In this document: piece by piece, positions 10,043 through 21,740 of the stretch | Layout: each line of letters begins with the position of its first letter | Numbering within the stretch: the first letter of the stretch is position 1 | Origin: Haematospirillum sp. H1815 | Lineage (GTDB): Bacteria; Pseudomonadota; Alphaproteobacteria; Rhodospirillales; Rhodospirillaceae | Length of the DNA: 64,000 nt | Assembly (NCBI RefSeq): GCF_012102705.1 | Contig: NZ_JAAVTA010000002.1 | Location: forward strand, 124,001-188,000 | Direction: 5' to 3' | Position numbers and translations under genes: made by a program | The notes under the pieces: generated by a model | Database searches by the model: none | Seen by the model: only the letters and a program-made list of their open reading frames with translations | Told to the model about the DNA's origin: nothing

Positions 10043-11461
10043 ATGCCGAGGATTATTCCAGTACTGTGCGGCCTTGCCGTACTTCTTCTTGTCCTGGTCT
10101 GGACAGAACAACAGGTGCGTGCCGCAGCTCCGGTCTCGCTGGACGGGATTTGGAAAGCCAGCAACCGGCCCGATGTCCTGTGGGTGGAGGCACCCTATTA
10201 CACGGTCTATCAGATGACCGGCCCCACAACCCTGATCCGCAAGCGGGGTATGGTTGATGACCTGCGCCGCGATGCTTCCGTTATTTCACGGCAGGGCGCC
10301 GATGAGCTGATGATCACCAAGGGGGGGGATCTGGTTCCCGTACGTTACCAGCTGGCTGATGATGATACCGTGCGCCGTATCAAGGACCGATCAGTGATGG
10401 AGCCGGCACGGGGAACAACCCTGACTCCTGATCTCAATACCATGGTCTTCTTGATGCTGCTGGCCAATTCCAACCGTTCCGAGGAAAGCCCCAACCTGAA
10501 GGAACAGGCCGCAGCCATTCTGGAAAACCTGCCCACAGCCAGCATACATGGTTCGGAACTTTTTACCCGCCTGTGCACAGCCTTGGTCGAAAGCGGCGAC
10601 GACCTGGGCACCATGGTCCGCCCTGACGGGGTACTCTGTGAAGCTGCCCCGTCATCAGCGGGCACGATGCTGAGCCTGTGGAAACAAGCGGGGGGTGCAT
10701 CCGGTGATACAAGTGATGCAACCAGCCTGGAAGCCTTGCGCGGGGCGTTTATTGCCCATATGAACCGCACCATGCTGGGCGGAAAGGCTGTCTTCAGTGC
10801 CCGGGGACGCATTGTAAGGGGAAAACTGGACGATGGATCGGCCTGGCTTGGGGTTCTTGACCTGGAAGGCTTGTCCGAGGAATCAGGGGCCGTTAGAAAC
10901 ACGCAGGTCCTGATCAATGCCCTGAGCGAAGCCCTTGATGATCTGAAAACAGCACCAAGACTGGTTTTGGACCTACGCTTCTCCACCGGAGGAGGATTGT
11001 CGACGGGACTGGAACTGGCCAGCCGCTTTACAGATGCCACGCGTGTTGCGTTTCTGGTTGCCCCGGCAAGCCCGCAGGCCGGACTAACCGATGCAGAGGA
11101 AATTTACGTAACACCCAGCCTGCGCAGCAGCTGGTCCGCGCCCGTCGCCGTCCTGATCAGCGACCTGACAGCAGGAGCCGCCGAAGCCGCTGTTCTGGCC
11201 ATGCATGATGTCCCTGGAATTACCCTTGTCGGGGACAACACCCGTGGCGAGCTGGCCGAATCCCATGACTGGGTTCTTCCCAACAACTGGCGTGGCACCC
11301 TCAGCGCAACCCGCTTCCTGGCCAGCGACGGCACGGCCTATCAAAAGACCGGCATTCCTCCCGCCGTCAGAACATCGCCGGGCAGCGCCGATACCTTCCT
11401 TGATGACCTGGTAGCCGATATCAACCTGGCAATAACACAAATCCCGGCCCTGCCCCGCTAA
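10043..11461 (+). CDS. S41 (C-terminal-processing) peptidase-like protein, probably catalytically inactive
   Basis: The 472-residue protein starts with a hydrophobic signal segment (residues 5-20) ending in VRA-AAP, so it is probably exported to the periplasm. Residues 240-450 follow the S41 tail-specific protease fold: LVLDLRFSTGGGL, then VAVLISDLTAGAAEAAVLAM and ITLVGDNTRGE, ending in GIPPAV. In active S41 enzymes the segment before the A-A/S-E motif carries the nucleophilic Ser; here that place is Gly378, and the position of the usual downstream Lys is Glu403. No PDZ domain is evident. AAGGAAACC serves as ribosome binding site. It stands alone between lpxC and bamD, envelope genes, so a structural or adaptor role in the periplasm is possible. 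The family call is fair; the loss of activity is inferred. Confidence 0.72.
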   Translation: MPRIIPVLCGLAVLLLVLVWTEQQVRAAAPVSLDGIWKASNRPDVLWVEAPYYTVYQMTGPTTLIRKRGMVDDLRRDASVISRQGADELMITKGGDLVPVRYQLADDDTVRRIKDRSVMEPARGTTLTPDLNTMVFLMLLANSNRSEESPNLKEQAAAILENLPTASIHGSELFTRLCTALVESGDDLGTMVRPDGVLCEAAPSSAGTMLSLWKQAGGASGDTSDATSLEALRGAFIAHMNRTMLGGKAVFSARGRIVRGKLDDGSAWLGVLDLEGLSEESGAVRNTQVLINALSEALDDLKTAPRLVLDLRFSTGGGLSTGLELASRFTDATRVAFLVAPASPQAGLTDAEEIYVTPSLRSSWSAPVAVLISDLTAGAAEAAVLAMHDVPGITLVGDNTRGELAESHDWVLPNNWRGTLSATRFLASDGTAYQKTGIPPAVRTSPGSADTFLDDLVADINLAITQIPALPR

Positions 11462-11583
11462 ACAAACGGGTTGGTTGCGGGCGTCGTGTTTCTTCGTCAT
11501 GGCACAGAGTATCTCTTGCCCCGCAGCCGGACCTGCGTGATATAGTCTGCCGACCTTCAAGACAGGGTGAACCGGATTATACC

Positions 11584-12438
11584 ATGCTTCTGCTGCCCAA
11601 CCCGCAGACACTCCGTTATCTTCTCCGCCACATGGCCACCGTCTCTGTGGTTGCGCTGCTTGCCGCCTGCGCCGGAGACAAGGACCAGGAATACGTGGAA
11701 CGCCCGGTCGGCGAGCTTTATGGCAAGGCGATCGAGGAACTCAACGACCGCAACTACGTTGAAGCCGCCCGGGCTTTTGATGAAGTGGAGCGTCAGCACC
11801 CGTATTCGACGTGGGCTACAAAGGCCCAGTTGATGTCAGCCTATGCGTATTACGAAGATGCAAAGTACGATGATGCCATCATTGCCTTGGACCGCTTCAT
11901 CCAGCTGCATCCCGGCAATGTCGATACGCCATACGCCTATTACCTGAAGTCCCTGTGCTATTACGAACAGATTAGCGATGTCGGTCGTGACCAGAAAATG
12001 ACTGATATGGCCCGCTCTGCCCTGGAAGATGTCGTCAACCGTTTCCCCGGCACATCCTATGCCCGGGATGCGCGCCTGAAACTGGATCTGACCCTGGATC
12101 ACCTGGCCGGCAAGGAAATGGAGGTCGGGCGCTGGTATCTGCGGCATCAGAAATACCTGGCCGCCATAAACCGGTTTCTGGTTGTCATCAACCAGTATGA
12201 TCGGACATCCCATGCCCCGGAAGCCCTGTACCGCCTGACCGAATCCTATACGGTGCTTGGCCTGAAGGATGAAGCCAAAAAGACAGCCGCTGTGCTGGGG
12301 CACAACTATCCTGGCAGTGACTGGTACGACGACGCCTATGACCTGGTCGAGCGTGGCGAGACAAATCCCGAGGCCAACAACGCAGCCCTCGAGGAAGGCA
12401 GTGAAGGCTGGTGGGACAGCATCACCAACATCTTCTGA
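11584..12438 (+). CDS. bamD: Outer membrane protein assembly lipoprotein BamD
   Basis: BamD is the essential lipoprotein partner of BamA in the beta-barrel assembly machine. The 284-residue sequence has a lipoprotein signal with lipobox LAAC, Cys29 being the predicted lipidated residue. Five TPR-like helical repeats follow, beginning GELYGKAIEELNDRNYVEAARAF-type (about residues 42-65), with QHPYSTWATKAQ, PGNVDTPYAYYL and RFPGTSYARDAR. A second in-frame ATG at 11632 would give a shorter signal. It precedes recN by 47 bp; the bamD-recN-ligA order is common in alphaproteobacteria. Confidence 0.94.
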   Translation: MLLLPNPQTLRYLLRHMATVSVVALLAACAGDKDQEYVERPVGELYGKAIEELNDRNYVEAARAFDEVERQHPYSTWATKAQLMSAYAYYEDAKYDDAIIALDRFIQLHPGNVDTPYAYYLKSLCYYEQISDVGRDQKMTDMARSALEDVVNRFPGTSYARDARLKLDLTLDHLAGKEMEVGRWYLRHQKYLAAINRFLVVINQYDRTSHAPEALYRLTESYTVLGLKDEAKKTAAVLGHNYPGSDWYDDAYDLVERGETNPEANNAALEEGSEGWWDSITNIF

Positions 12439-12485
12439 GAACGGCGGCCCCTGTCTCCGTATGAACACAAGGAGAGCATCCTCTC

Positions 12486-16276
<3,791 letters not shown>

Positions 16277-16376
16277 TGCCACACGAGACGATCGTTTCCC
16301 TGCTCTCTGGCCCGGGCAACGGAAACCTGCCAGAATTCACCTGCTTTCCCTGTCCCTGCTTGCGGATTATGCCCTG

Positions 16377-17114
16377 ATGAATGCCTCGCCCCTTCCCTGG
16401 ATGACACTGGCCGACTGGCTTGGTCTGGCCAGCTTCTTTGCCTTATGGACAGGTTATACAATCTTTGCCGATATCAGCCCGGCACGGCATCGATCGATTG
16501 CAACCTTGATGGCCAGCAGACGGCGGGCTTGGTTCATGGAAGCCACGCGACGGGATTTGCGCATTGTTGATGCCAATATTCTGGGCAACCTGCTGCAGGG
16601 CGTCAGCTTCTTCTCCTCCACCACGATCTTTGTTATCGGGGGCTTGATGGCCATGCTGGGGGTTACAGAAACCGTGGCCCATGCCATCGGGCGCCTTCCG
16701 TTTGCCGAAAATGGAAGCATCGATGCCTTGGAAAGCAAGATCTGCTTTCTTCTCGCCATTTTTGTATACGCATTTTTCAAGTTCAGCTGGGCATTTCGGC
16801 TTGCCAACTACTGCTCCATTACAGTAGGTGCACTGGGCCCGGCAGCGGATGCTGACAGTGAACGCTCCCGCTGTATTGCAGAAACGGCTGCGGTCCTGTC
16901 CTCGCGCTCGGGACATCACTTCAATCGTGGCCTGCGGGCTTACTTTTTCGCACTGGGAGCGTTGGGTTGGATGGTCAACCCCTTCCTTCTGACGGCCGTA
17001 ACCGCCGGGGTTGTCGTAACCCTGTACCGTCGGGAGTTTCACTCCCTGGCCCTGCAATCCCTGTCGCACCTGAACGCGATCGATCCGGCACCTCCGACAA
17101 GGCCCGGCCAATAA
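16377..17114 (+). CDS. DUF599 family membrane protein
   Basis: A 245-residue integral membrane protein with about four hydrophobic segments (roughly residues 10-28, 75-97, 120-140 and 195-222). The N-terminal pattern, with WTGYTIFAD, a basic stretch MASRRRAWF and NLLQGVSFFSSTTIFVIGGL, matches the DUF599 family, whose function is not known. The start at 16377 is the first ATG compatible with the family; no strong ribosome binding site is visible. It lies 100 bp after ligA on the same strand and is the last plus-strand gene before a poorly coding stretch. Confidence 0.75.
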   Translation: MNASPLPWMTLADWLGLASFFALWTGYTIFADISPARHRSIATLMASRRRAWFMEATRRDLRIVDANILGNLLQGVSFFSSTTIFVIGGLMAMLGVTETVAHAIGRLPFAENGSIDALESKICFLLAIFVYAFFKFSWAFRLANYCSITVGALGPAADADSERSRCIAETAAVLSSRSGHHFNRGLRAYFFALGALGWMVNPFLLTAVTAGVVVTLYRREFHSLALQSLSHLNAIDPAPPTRPGQ

Positions 17115-17164
17115 TCACGCCGCAGCCCCAGGGTGGGTGATATTCCCGCCCCGGAACGCGTACA

Positions 17165-17290
17165 TCAATGACGGGAAGAACGGTGTCCGCTACGCACCTT
17201 TGCTTCAACCACAGCACGGTGGCGCAGGGCGGCAGCAGCCAGAACAGCGATACACAGAGAAGCCCCAAAGATGGCTATAAATGATGTCAT
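17165..17290 (-). CDS. Possible 41-residue single-span membrane peptide
   Basis: A short reading frame encodes one hydrophobic helix (about residues 3-22, starting MTSFIAIFGASLCIAVL) followed by a positively charged tail (ALRHRAVVEAKVRSGHRSSRH). That is the organisation of a small inner-membrane protein with its basic end inside. A GGGGGCAGGG purine run lies a few bases before the ATG. The frame stays open upstream to 17443 but that extension looks non-coding. No family is recognised; the call rests on composition and the ribosome binding site alone. Confidence 0.4.
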   Translation of the reverse strand: MTSFIAIFGASLCIAVLAAAALRHRAVVEAKVRSGHRSSRH

Positions 17291-17358
17291 AGGCCCTGCC
17301 CCCGTCCTGAATAATGACGATGACTCTATAGTGAGGAGACCCGCACGGGGCCGCAAGG

Positions 17359-17386
17359 GAGCCGTAGGAACCATAGGCTCTTTTTT
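17359..17386 (+). terminator. Possible weak terminator downstream of the DUF599 gene
   Basis: GAGCC and GGCTC are separated by 12 bases and followed by TTTTTT. The stem is only 5 bp. It lies 245 bp after the DUF599 stop and could end read-through from the bamD-recN-ligA region. Confidence 0.35.
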
Positions 17387-17408
17387 CCGGACGGGAATAT
17401 TCATAAAG

Positions 17409-17484
17409 CCCTTGATTGTATCTACAGACACAAGAAACCTCATGGCTGCTGGCCAGGGCCCCGGCTTTCACAGACCTTGGGCAC
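17409..17484. repeat. Diverged intergenic element, copy 1 (second copy at 25555-25613)
   Basis: CCCTTGATTGTATCTAC at the left end and CCTTGGGCAC at the right end both recur, in the same order and orientation, at 25555-25613, with GCTGG-rich sequence between them. The left block matches in 16 of 17 bases. On the minus strand it reads as TGCCCAAGG ... GTAGATACAATCAAGGG and lies about 120 bp upstream of the 41-residue frame. Apart from this and the weak terminator, I see nothing else in 17291-17537. Confidence 0.5.
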
Positions 17485-17537
17485 GGCACGCAAACAACAT
17501 TGCACGCAGAGCTACCGGATACCCTTACCGCACCGGA

Positions 17538-17990
17538 TTACCCCGAACGGCGAATCCACCCTGCCGGGCAACACGAGGGAGGAACCTCCTCTCCTGGAAA
17601 AAAGTCTTCCACGCGCTGTAGTTCTCCAATCCCAATAATAAACGCCCACACTCCCCCCAAAGCCAAGGCGATGAAAGACGCAAAACCGGAGCCGATTGCC
17701 CAACGTCTGCAAGAATCACCACGCTCAAAGAATTCACCCGTATAAGCTGATTGCGAAATATAGGACAGAAATCCACAGAGCAGTGAAAGAGTGAACCCAG
17801 CAGAAAAACAAATCAGGGGTCCGGAGTACAGCCTGAGCGTAGCCCCACTCTTGAAGGTAACAAGCGCAGCAATTGCCGCCAAATTCCCTGTAATCAGCCC
17901 ATGAATAATCGTTACACCATAGTGGACTGTGGCACCCAAGCTGGCAGCGGCCAGCGCAATTCGCTCTTGCTTATCGTACACGCCGCTCAT
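17538..17990 (-). CDS. Hypothetical membrane protein with four predicted spans
   Basis: The 150-residue product has four hydrophobic segments (about residues 10-32, 35-50, 58-78 and 100-122), consistent with a small polytopic inner-membrane protein. A strong purine-rich ribosome binding site, AGGGGGG, precedes the ATG at 17990. The C-terminal 30 residues (GEEVPPSCCPAGWIRRSG at the end) are polar and contain two adjacent Cys. I recognise no family. The gene is isolated, on the opposite strand from ligA/DUF599, in a lower-GC stretch, and may be an acquired or lineage-specific gene. Confidence 0.6.
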   Translation of the reverse strand: MSGVYDKQERIALAAASLGATVHYGVTIIHGLITGNLAAIAALVTFKSGATLRLYSGPLICFSAGFTLSLLCGFLSYISQSAYTGEFFERGDSCRRWAIGSGFASFIALALGGVWAFIIGIGELQRVEDFFPGEEVPPSCCPAGWIRRSG

Positions 17991-18185
17991 CTGTTAGCGC
18001 CCCCCTGAACACACAAAGAAAATGCCTCTATTAGGGATAATGGAAAAAGAATAAACAATCTTTGATAATCATTGACATCAGACAGGGATGTGAAAATTTC
18101 CGATAAATATAAGTATGTTATGTTGATATAATGGAGCGAACCGATGCTCTTCACTACTCAAACGGCAGTTGGTCCTTATTTCGCA
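17991..18185. other. Intergenic AT-rich stretch
   Basis: The stretch between the four-span membrane protein and the tRNA-Met terminator is AT-rich. It holds a TATAAT (18127-18132) without a convincing -35 and a 26-codon frame at 18131-18211 that I do not accept. Nothing else is supported. Confidence 0.4.
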
Positions 18186-18230
18186 ATAAAAAAGACCTCA
18201 GCACATCGTAATATGTGAAGAGGTCTTCTG
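18186..18230 (-). terminator. Terminator of tRNA-Met
   Basis: Read on the minus strand, AAGACCTC ... GAGGTCTT with an inner CACAT/ATGTG pairing forms a long hairpin followed by TTTTTT. It starts a few bases after the tRNA 3' end. Confidence 0.85.
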
Positions 18231-18234
18231 AATT

Positions 18235-18311
18235 TGGTAGCGGAGGAGGGATTTGAACCCCCGACCCCAGGATTATGATTCCCGTGCTCTAACCAGCTGA
18301 GCTACTCCGCC
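18235..18311 (-). tRNA. tRNA-Met (anticodon CAT, elongator type)
   Basis: The minus strand gives a 77-nt cloverleaf: acceptor GGCGGAG, D-arm GCTC-AGCTGGTTA-GAGC, anticodon arm CGGGA-ATCATAA-TCCTG with anticodon CAT, T-arm CGGGG-GTTCAAAT-CCCTC type, and an encoded CCA. The sequence resembles alphaproteobacterial elongator tRNA-Met, and lacks the C1-A72 mismatch of the initiator. A CAT anticodon could also be tRNA-Ile with lysidine, which is less likely from the acceptor sequence. Confidence 0.95.
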
Positions 18312-18329
18312 ATCGCGCTGGGAGCGCTG

Positions 18330-18358
18330 TGTTTATCTGTTCTCCCATTTTGTGTCAA
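18330..18358 (-). promoter_or_regulatory. Sigma-70-type promoter for tRNA-Met
   Basis: On the minus strand a perfect TTGACA (18358-18353) is separated by exactly 17 bp from TAAACA (18335-18330), about 19 bp before the tRNA 5' end. It overlaps the extreme 5' end of the frame that contains the O-antigen-ligase-like gene, which is a reason to place that gene's start further downstream. Confidence 0.7.
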
Positions 18359-18469
18359 GCTGGATCTTCAACAATATATTCACCACCGCACAATCACGGA
18401 TCATGGACAAATGGCGGCCAAAACAGCATGGTTTGGTCGCCTTGTTGTTTATACCGGATCCTTGCCACA

Positions 18470-19681
18470 ATGCCTGCCCGCTGCCTTCTGCTGATACCGC
18501 TAGCCCCTTCTATAGGATTTATTGCCCCGAAAGGCCTGTGGATTCTGCTGATGCTGACAGCACTGTGGGGTTTGTGGCACATGCGCCCCTCGATCAGGGA
18601 ACTGTGGTCATATAACCCTTGGCTCTGGTCGCTCTTCCTTACCGGGCTGGCACTTTCCCCCCTGTCCCTGATACCGGGCCACAGCGCTGTCGTCGCCCTG
18701 CGTCTTTTGCTGCTGACCCTGTGCGGCACCGTGATCGCCATGGCAATGATGAAACTGGACACACGCCAGCGCGGCACACTCGCGCTGGTAACATTGGGGA
18801 TGGCAACAGGGATCGGTGCCCTGGCTCTGCTGGATATGCAGACAGCCGGCATGCTGAGCATCCCATGGCGCAAAGCGGTACATATCGATGCCTTGGTTGT
18901 GGGTGTTCCCTACAGCCGTGGGGCAGCTTTTCTGGCACTGCTTCTGCTCCCTTGCGCATTTGCCAGCTGGCAGGGGGGATGGCGGTACAGCAGCATAACC
19001 ATCACATTCCTCGCACTCGCTGTTCTCAGCCAACACTCCAGTGAAACAGCCATAGGGGCTGTTCTTCTGGGTGGAACCGCGGCAGCAATGATCCGCGTCC
19101 TGCCTGCCTTATGGCGGTTGGTGCCTGCTGTTCTGGCAAGCGGCCTGCTGCTCATGCCCCTTCTGGCCCCATCCCAGAACAGCCCAGCCTATTGTTTCTT
19201 CGTTGAACAGGTACCATCCATGGCCCACCGCATGATGATCTGGACGTTCACAACAGGGAAAATCCAAGAACAGCCACTCATCGGATATGGCTTGGAGGCA
19301 GAGCGCGTCATCGAAGGGGGAAATAACACCATAGCCATGACCCGGTGTCATGATGGGGCAACGCTTGGCCATCTTGAAGCCATGCCACTGCACCCGCACA
19401 ATGGTCCTCTTCATATCTGGCTTGATCTGGGACTTTTCGGGGCCGTTCTGGCTGCGGCAGCACTTTTCTTTGCCCTGCACCGCATTCCCCCTGGAACGCC
19501 ACGGGTAGCGGCCACAGGTGGAGCCGTTACCGCCTTTGTCATTGCATCGCTGGGCTATGGGCTATGGCAAACGTGGTTTGTGTGCGCCCTGTGGATTGCC
19601 CTGTTGTTCCTGATCCCCTTGCAACAGGAAAACCGCACGGCCCCGGAAGAAGGGAATCTTGATACAGCTGCGGCATCATGA
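18470..19681 (+). CDS. O-antigen ligase-like (Wzy/WaaL family) membrane protein
   Basis: This is a polytopic inner-membrane protein of about 403 residues with around ten hydrophobic segments and a large periplasmic loop (roughly residues 230-330) containing the motif LHPHNGPLHIWLDLGLFG, the H-x-H-N ... W-x-x-x-G signature of O-antigen ligases and polymerases. Such proteins join or polymerise undecaprenyl-linked glycans at the periplasmic face. The frame is open from 18329; ATG codons at 18428 and 18470 are both possible, and 18470 places the first membrane span near the N-terminus. No glycosyltransferase cluster is adjacent, so its substrate cannot be read from context. ghrA follows 39 bp downstream. 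Confidence 0.72.
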   Translation: MPARCLLLIPLAPSIGFIAPKGLWILLMLTALWGLWHMRPSIRELWSYNPWLWSLFLTGLALSPLSLIPGHSAVVALRLLLLTLCGTVIAMAMMKLDTRQRGTLALVTLGMATGIGALALLDMQTAGMLSIPWRKAVHIDALVVGVPYSRGAAFLALLLLPCAFASWQGGWRYSSITITFLALAVLSQHSSETAIGAVLLGGTAAAMIRVLPALWRLVPAVLASGLLLMPLLAPSQNSPAYCFFVEQVPSMAHRMMIWTFTTGKIQEQPLIGYGLEAERVIEGGNNTIAMTRCHDGATLGHLEAMPLHPHNGPLHIWLDLGLFGAVLAAAALFFALHRIPPGTPRVAATGGAVTAFVIASLGYGLWQTWFVCALWIALLFLIPLQQENRTAPEEGNLDTAAAS

Positions 19682-19720
19682 GACCCTTTCGGGGGGAAAT
19701 TTGGGGGTGGGCCTGTCTGA

Positions 19721-20656
19721 ATGTCAACGGTTCTGGTTGCAACACCGTCCAACGCCGCACTGTGGGCAGACCTGCTGCAACGGGCCTGCCCCGGAAGAAC
19801 CATCTCCTGCTATGACAAGACAGCCCCGCTTGCCCGGTCAACCGATGACCTGATCCTCTGGAAGCCAGATAAAGACCTTTTTGACAATGTTGTGGTGAGA
19901 CGCTCCATCTTTTGTCTTGGAGCCGGCGTAGACGCCATTCTGGCGCTCCCCAACCTGCCCCGCACCGTTGACCTTTTCCGCCTGGTTGATACCGGCATGG
20001 CACCACAGATGGCAGCATGGTGCAGTTACGCCGTGCTTCACTTCTTCCGTGACATGGATGCCTATCAGGACAGCCAAAGGGAAAAGAGGTGGCACCCGTT
20101 GCCATACCGGGCACCCGCAGACTTTCCGGTTGGCATTCTGGGGGCCGGTACATTGGGAACAGCGGTTGCCCTAGCCCTGTCCGGGTTTGGCATCCCCGTG
20201 ACCGGCTGGCGTCGCACTGCCTCCGGACAGGTAACCGATTTTCCCTGTGTGTATGGCCCGGAAGGACTGCACACCCTTCTTGCCAGCAGTATGGCCGTCA
20301 TTTGCTTGCTGCCCCTGACACCAAAAACCCGAAGCCTGATCGATGCCGGCTTCCTGGAACGCATGCGCCAAGGTTCCGTCTTGATCAACGCATCACGCGG
20401 GGATCTGGTCGTGGAAAAGGATCTGCTCAACGCGCTGGAACAAGGACATCTGCGCGGTGCTTTTCTGGATGTAACCGCACCTGAACCACCGCCCCTTGAT
20501 TCACCCCTGTGGCATCACCCCGGCATCCGGCTGACACCGCACAGCGCAGCTGCAACCATACCCGAAACGGCTGTCGCGCAAATAGCCGCTGCACTGGAAC
20601 AGCTTGACCGGGGTGAGCGGCCAGCCGGGTACGTTGATCCCGATCAGGGATACTGA
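19721..20656 (+). CDS. ghrA: Glyoxylate/hydroxypyruvate reductase A (D-2-hydroxyacid dehydrogenase)
   Basis: A 311-residue NAD(P)H-dependent reductase of the D-isomer-specific 2-hydroxyacid dehydrogenase family, probably reducing glyoxylate and hydroxypyruvate. It shows the Rossmann motif GILGAGTLGTAVA near residue 136, the phosphate-binding RR pair in GWRRTASG, the substrate-binding NASRGDLV segment with catalytic Arg, and the C-terminal catalytic His in TPHSAA, preceded by DVTAPEPPPLDSPLW. Short N-terminal catalytic domain and sequence style are GhrA-like. It may be co-transcribed with the preceding membrane protein and converges on the next gene with only 3 bp between stops. Confidence 0.85.
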   Translation: MSTVLVATPSNAALWADLLQRACPGRTISCYDKTAPLARSTDDLILWKPDKDLFDNVVVRRSIFCLGAGVDAILALPNLPRTVDLFRLVDTGMAPQMAAWCSYAVLHFFRDMDAYQDSQREKRWHPLPYRAPADFPVGILGAGTLGTAVALALSGFGIPVTGWRRTASGQVTDFPCVYGPEGLHTLLASSMAVICLLPLTPKTRSLIDAGFLERMRQGSVLINASRGDLVVEKDLLNALEQGHLRGAFLDVTAPEPPPLDSPLWHHPGIRLTPHSAAATIPETAVAQIAAALEQLDRGERPAGYVDPDQGY

Positions 20657-20659
20657 CGA

Positions 20660-21478
20660 TCAGCGGAACACGACCCTGTCGTGGCTCAGCCACAGTATAG
20701 CCCCACTGTCAGTTCTCACCTGATGATACAGCGCACCTGCTTTACGCATCCCGGGATCAGACACAAGCACATGCCGGGAATCAAGTGGACCGCTGACAAT
20801 GGTTCTGGGGTGCAGAATGCGGCACCCTGGGCCAGTGACAACCCGACTGGCTTCTGCATGCTGATGCATGCCCAATGCGGCATGATAACGGCGCAGAAGC
20901 TCGGGGCTGATACAGGCATACCCCTGCTGGCGAACCATCCCCTGTCCGGACTCCAACACAGGCGATGACGAAAGCCCCGCATCAATAAGGGTGGCAAGAG
21001 CACGTACAGGCGCCGCATCATCCCCGTCACCAGCCCGATAATAGTTTGCCAATGTCAGAAGATCACGGGGAACAAAGCCAAGCGACTGGTATACACGTGA
21101 CCCGTTGCCATCGCCCAAACGGTCCAGGCGTTGTTTCCACTCGCTGAAACGGCAGCATGCATCAAAACCAACCCGGTGAAATTCCGGATCATGCCGGAAT
21201 GTCTGCAGCTCGCCGTACAGCGCCTTCAATGCAGCACCATGATCTGCTTCTATCGGTGAATCCGGAAACCCCGTACGGCCAGTACTCGCAGATGCAGACG
21301 TATCATGATCAAAATACCGGGGGAGAAACAGCGCGCACAGGATAACAAGGCATGCAAACAGGGAGGTCCGGACAACACGTCGTCGTACTGTCGGACCAAA
21401 GCGTACGCACGACCGCATCGCCGCACAGGCCATGGCAACAAACAGAATAAGGGACAGGACAAACGTGATTTCCTGCAT
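20660..21478 (-). CDS. Hypothetical membrane-anchored protein
   Basis: The 272-residue product has two hydrophobic segments near the N-terminus (about residues 4-22 and 36-54) and then a soluble region of some 215 residues with several Cys and a C-terminal basic patch. I recognise no domain. AAGGTGG lies 6 bp before the ATG at 21478; a GTG eight codons upstream (21502) is also in frame. It stands alone, converging on ghrA. The soluble part is helical in composition (LYGELQTFRHDPEFHRVGF). No function is proposed. Confidence 0.65.
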   Translation of the reverse strand: MQEITFVLSLILFVAMACAAMRSCVRFGPTVRRRVVRTSLFACLVILCALFLPRYFDHDTSASASTGRTGFPDSPIEADHGAALKALYGELQTFRHDPEFHRVGFDACCRFSEWKQRLDRLGDGNGSRVYQSLGFVPRDLLTLANYYRAGDGDDAAPVRALATLIDAGLSSSPVLESGQGMVRQQGYACISPELLRRYHAALGMHQHAEASRVVTGPGCRILHPRTIVSGPLDSRHVLVSDPGMRKAGALYHQVRTDSGAILWLSHDRVVFR

Positions 21479-21542
21479 GGTTTCCACCTTGTCCGGAAGC
21501 ACAACGCTGACAAGTCCGGATTGCAGGATACATTGTCCTCCC

Positions 21543-21571
21543 TATACTAGGATTCAGGACAGAGAAGAACA
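21543..21571 (-). promoter_or_regulatory. Candidate promoter for the hypothetical membrane-anchored gene
   Basis: Minus-strand TTGTTC and TAGTAT are 17 bp apart and lie about 65 bp upstream of the ATG at 21478. The match to the -35 consensus is moderate. Confidence 0.35.
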
Positions 21572-21673
21572 AAACTCCGGCAAAACACATACGACTAAAA
21601 TCGTACAAAGAGCACGTAATAAGCCATACACGTTGCATGCTGACATATGACCATCCGGAAAGATAGTCTTTAC

Positions 21674-21701
21674 AAAAAGTCCCCGGGATTTCCCCGGGGA
21701 C
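21674..21701 (-). terminator. Rho-independent terminator after the 644-residue RTX gene
   Basis: On the minus strand GTCCCCGGG and CCCGGGGAC pair perfectly (9 bp) around a GAAAT loop and are followed by TTTTT. It lies 40 bp beyond the RTX gene stop. Confidence 0.92.
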
Positions 21702-21740
21702 ATAACCATTTCTTACACGACAGCCAGGTCAGAATTGCAT

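Noticed and set aside
18131-18211. 26-codon frame starting inside a TATAAT
   Set aside because: Start codon overlaps the presumed -10 box, no ribosome binding site, and it runs into the tRNA-Met terminator.
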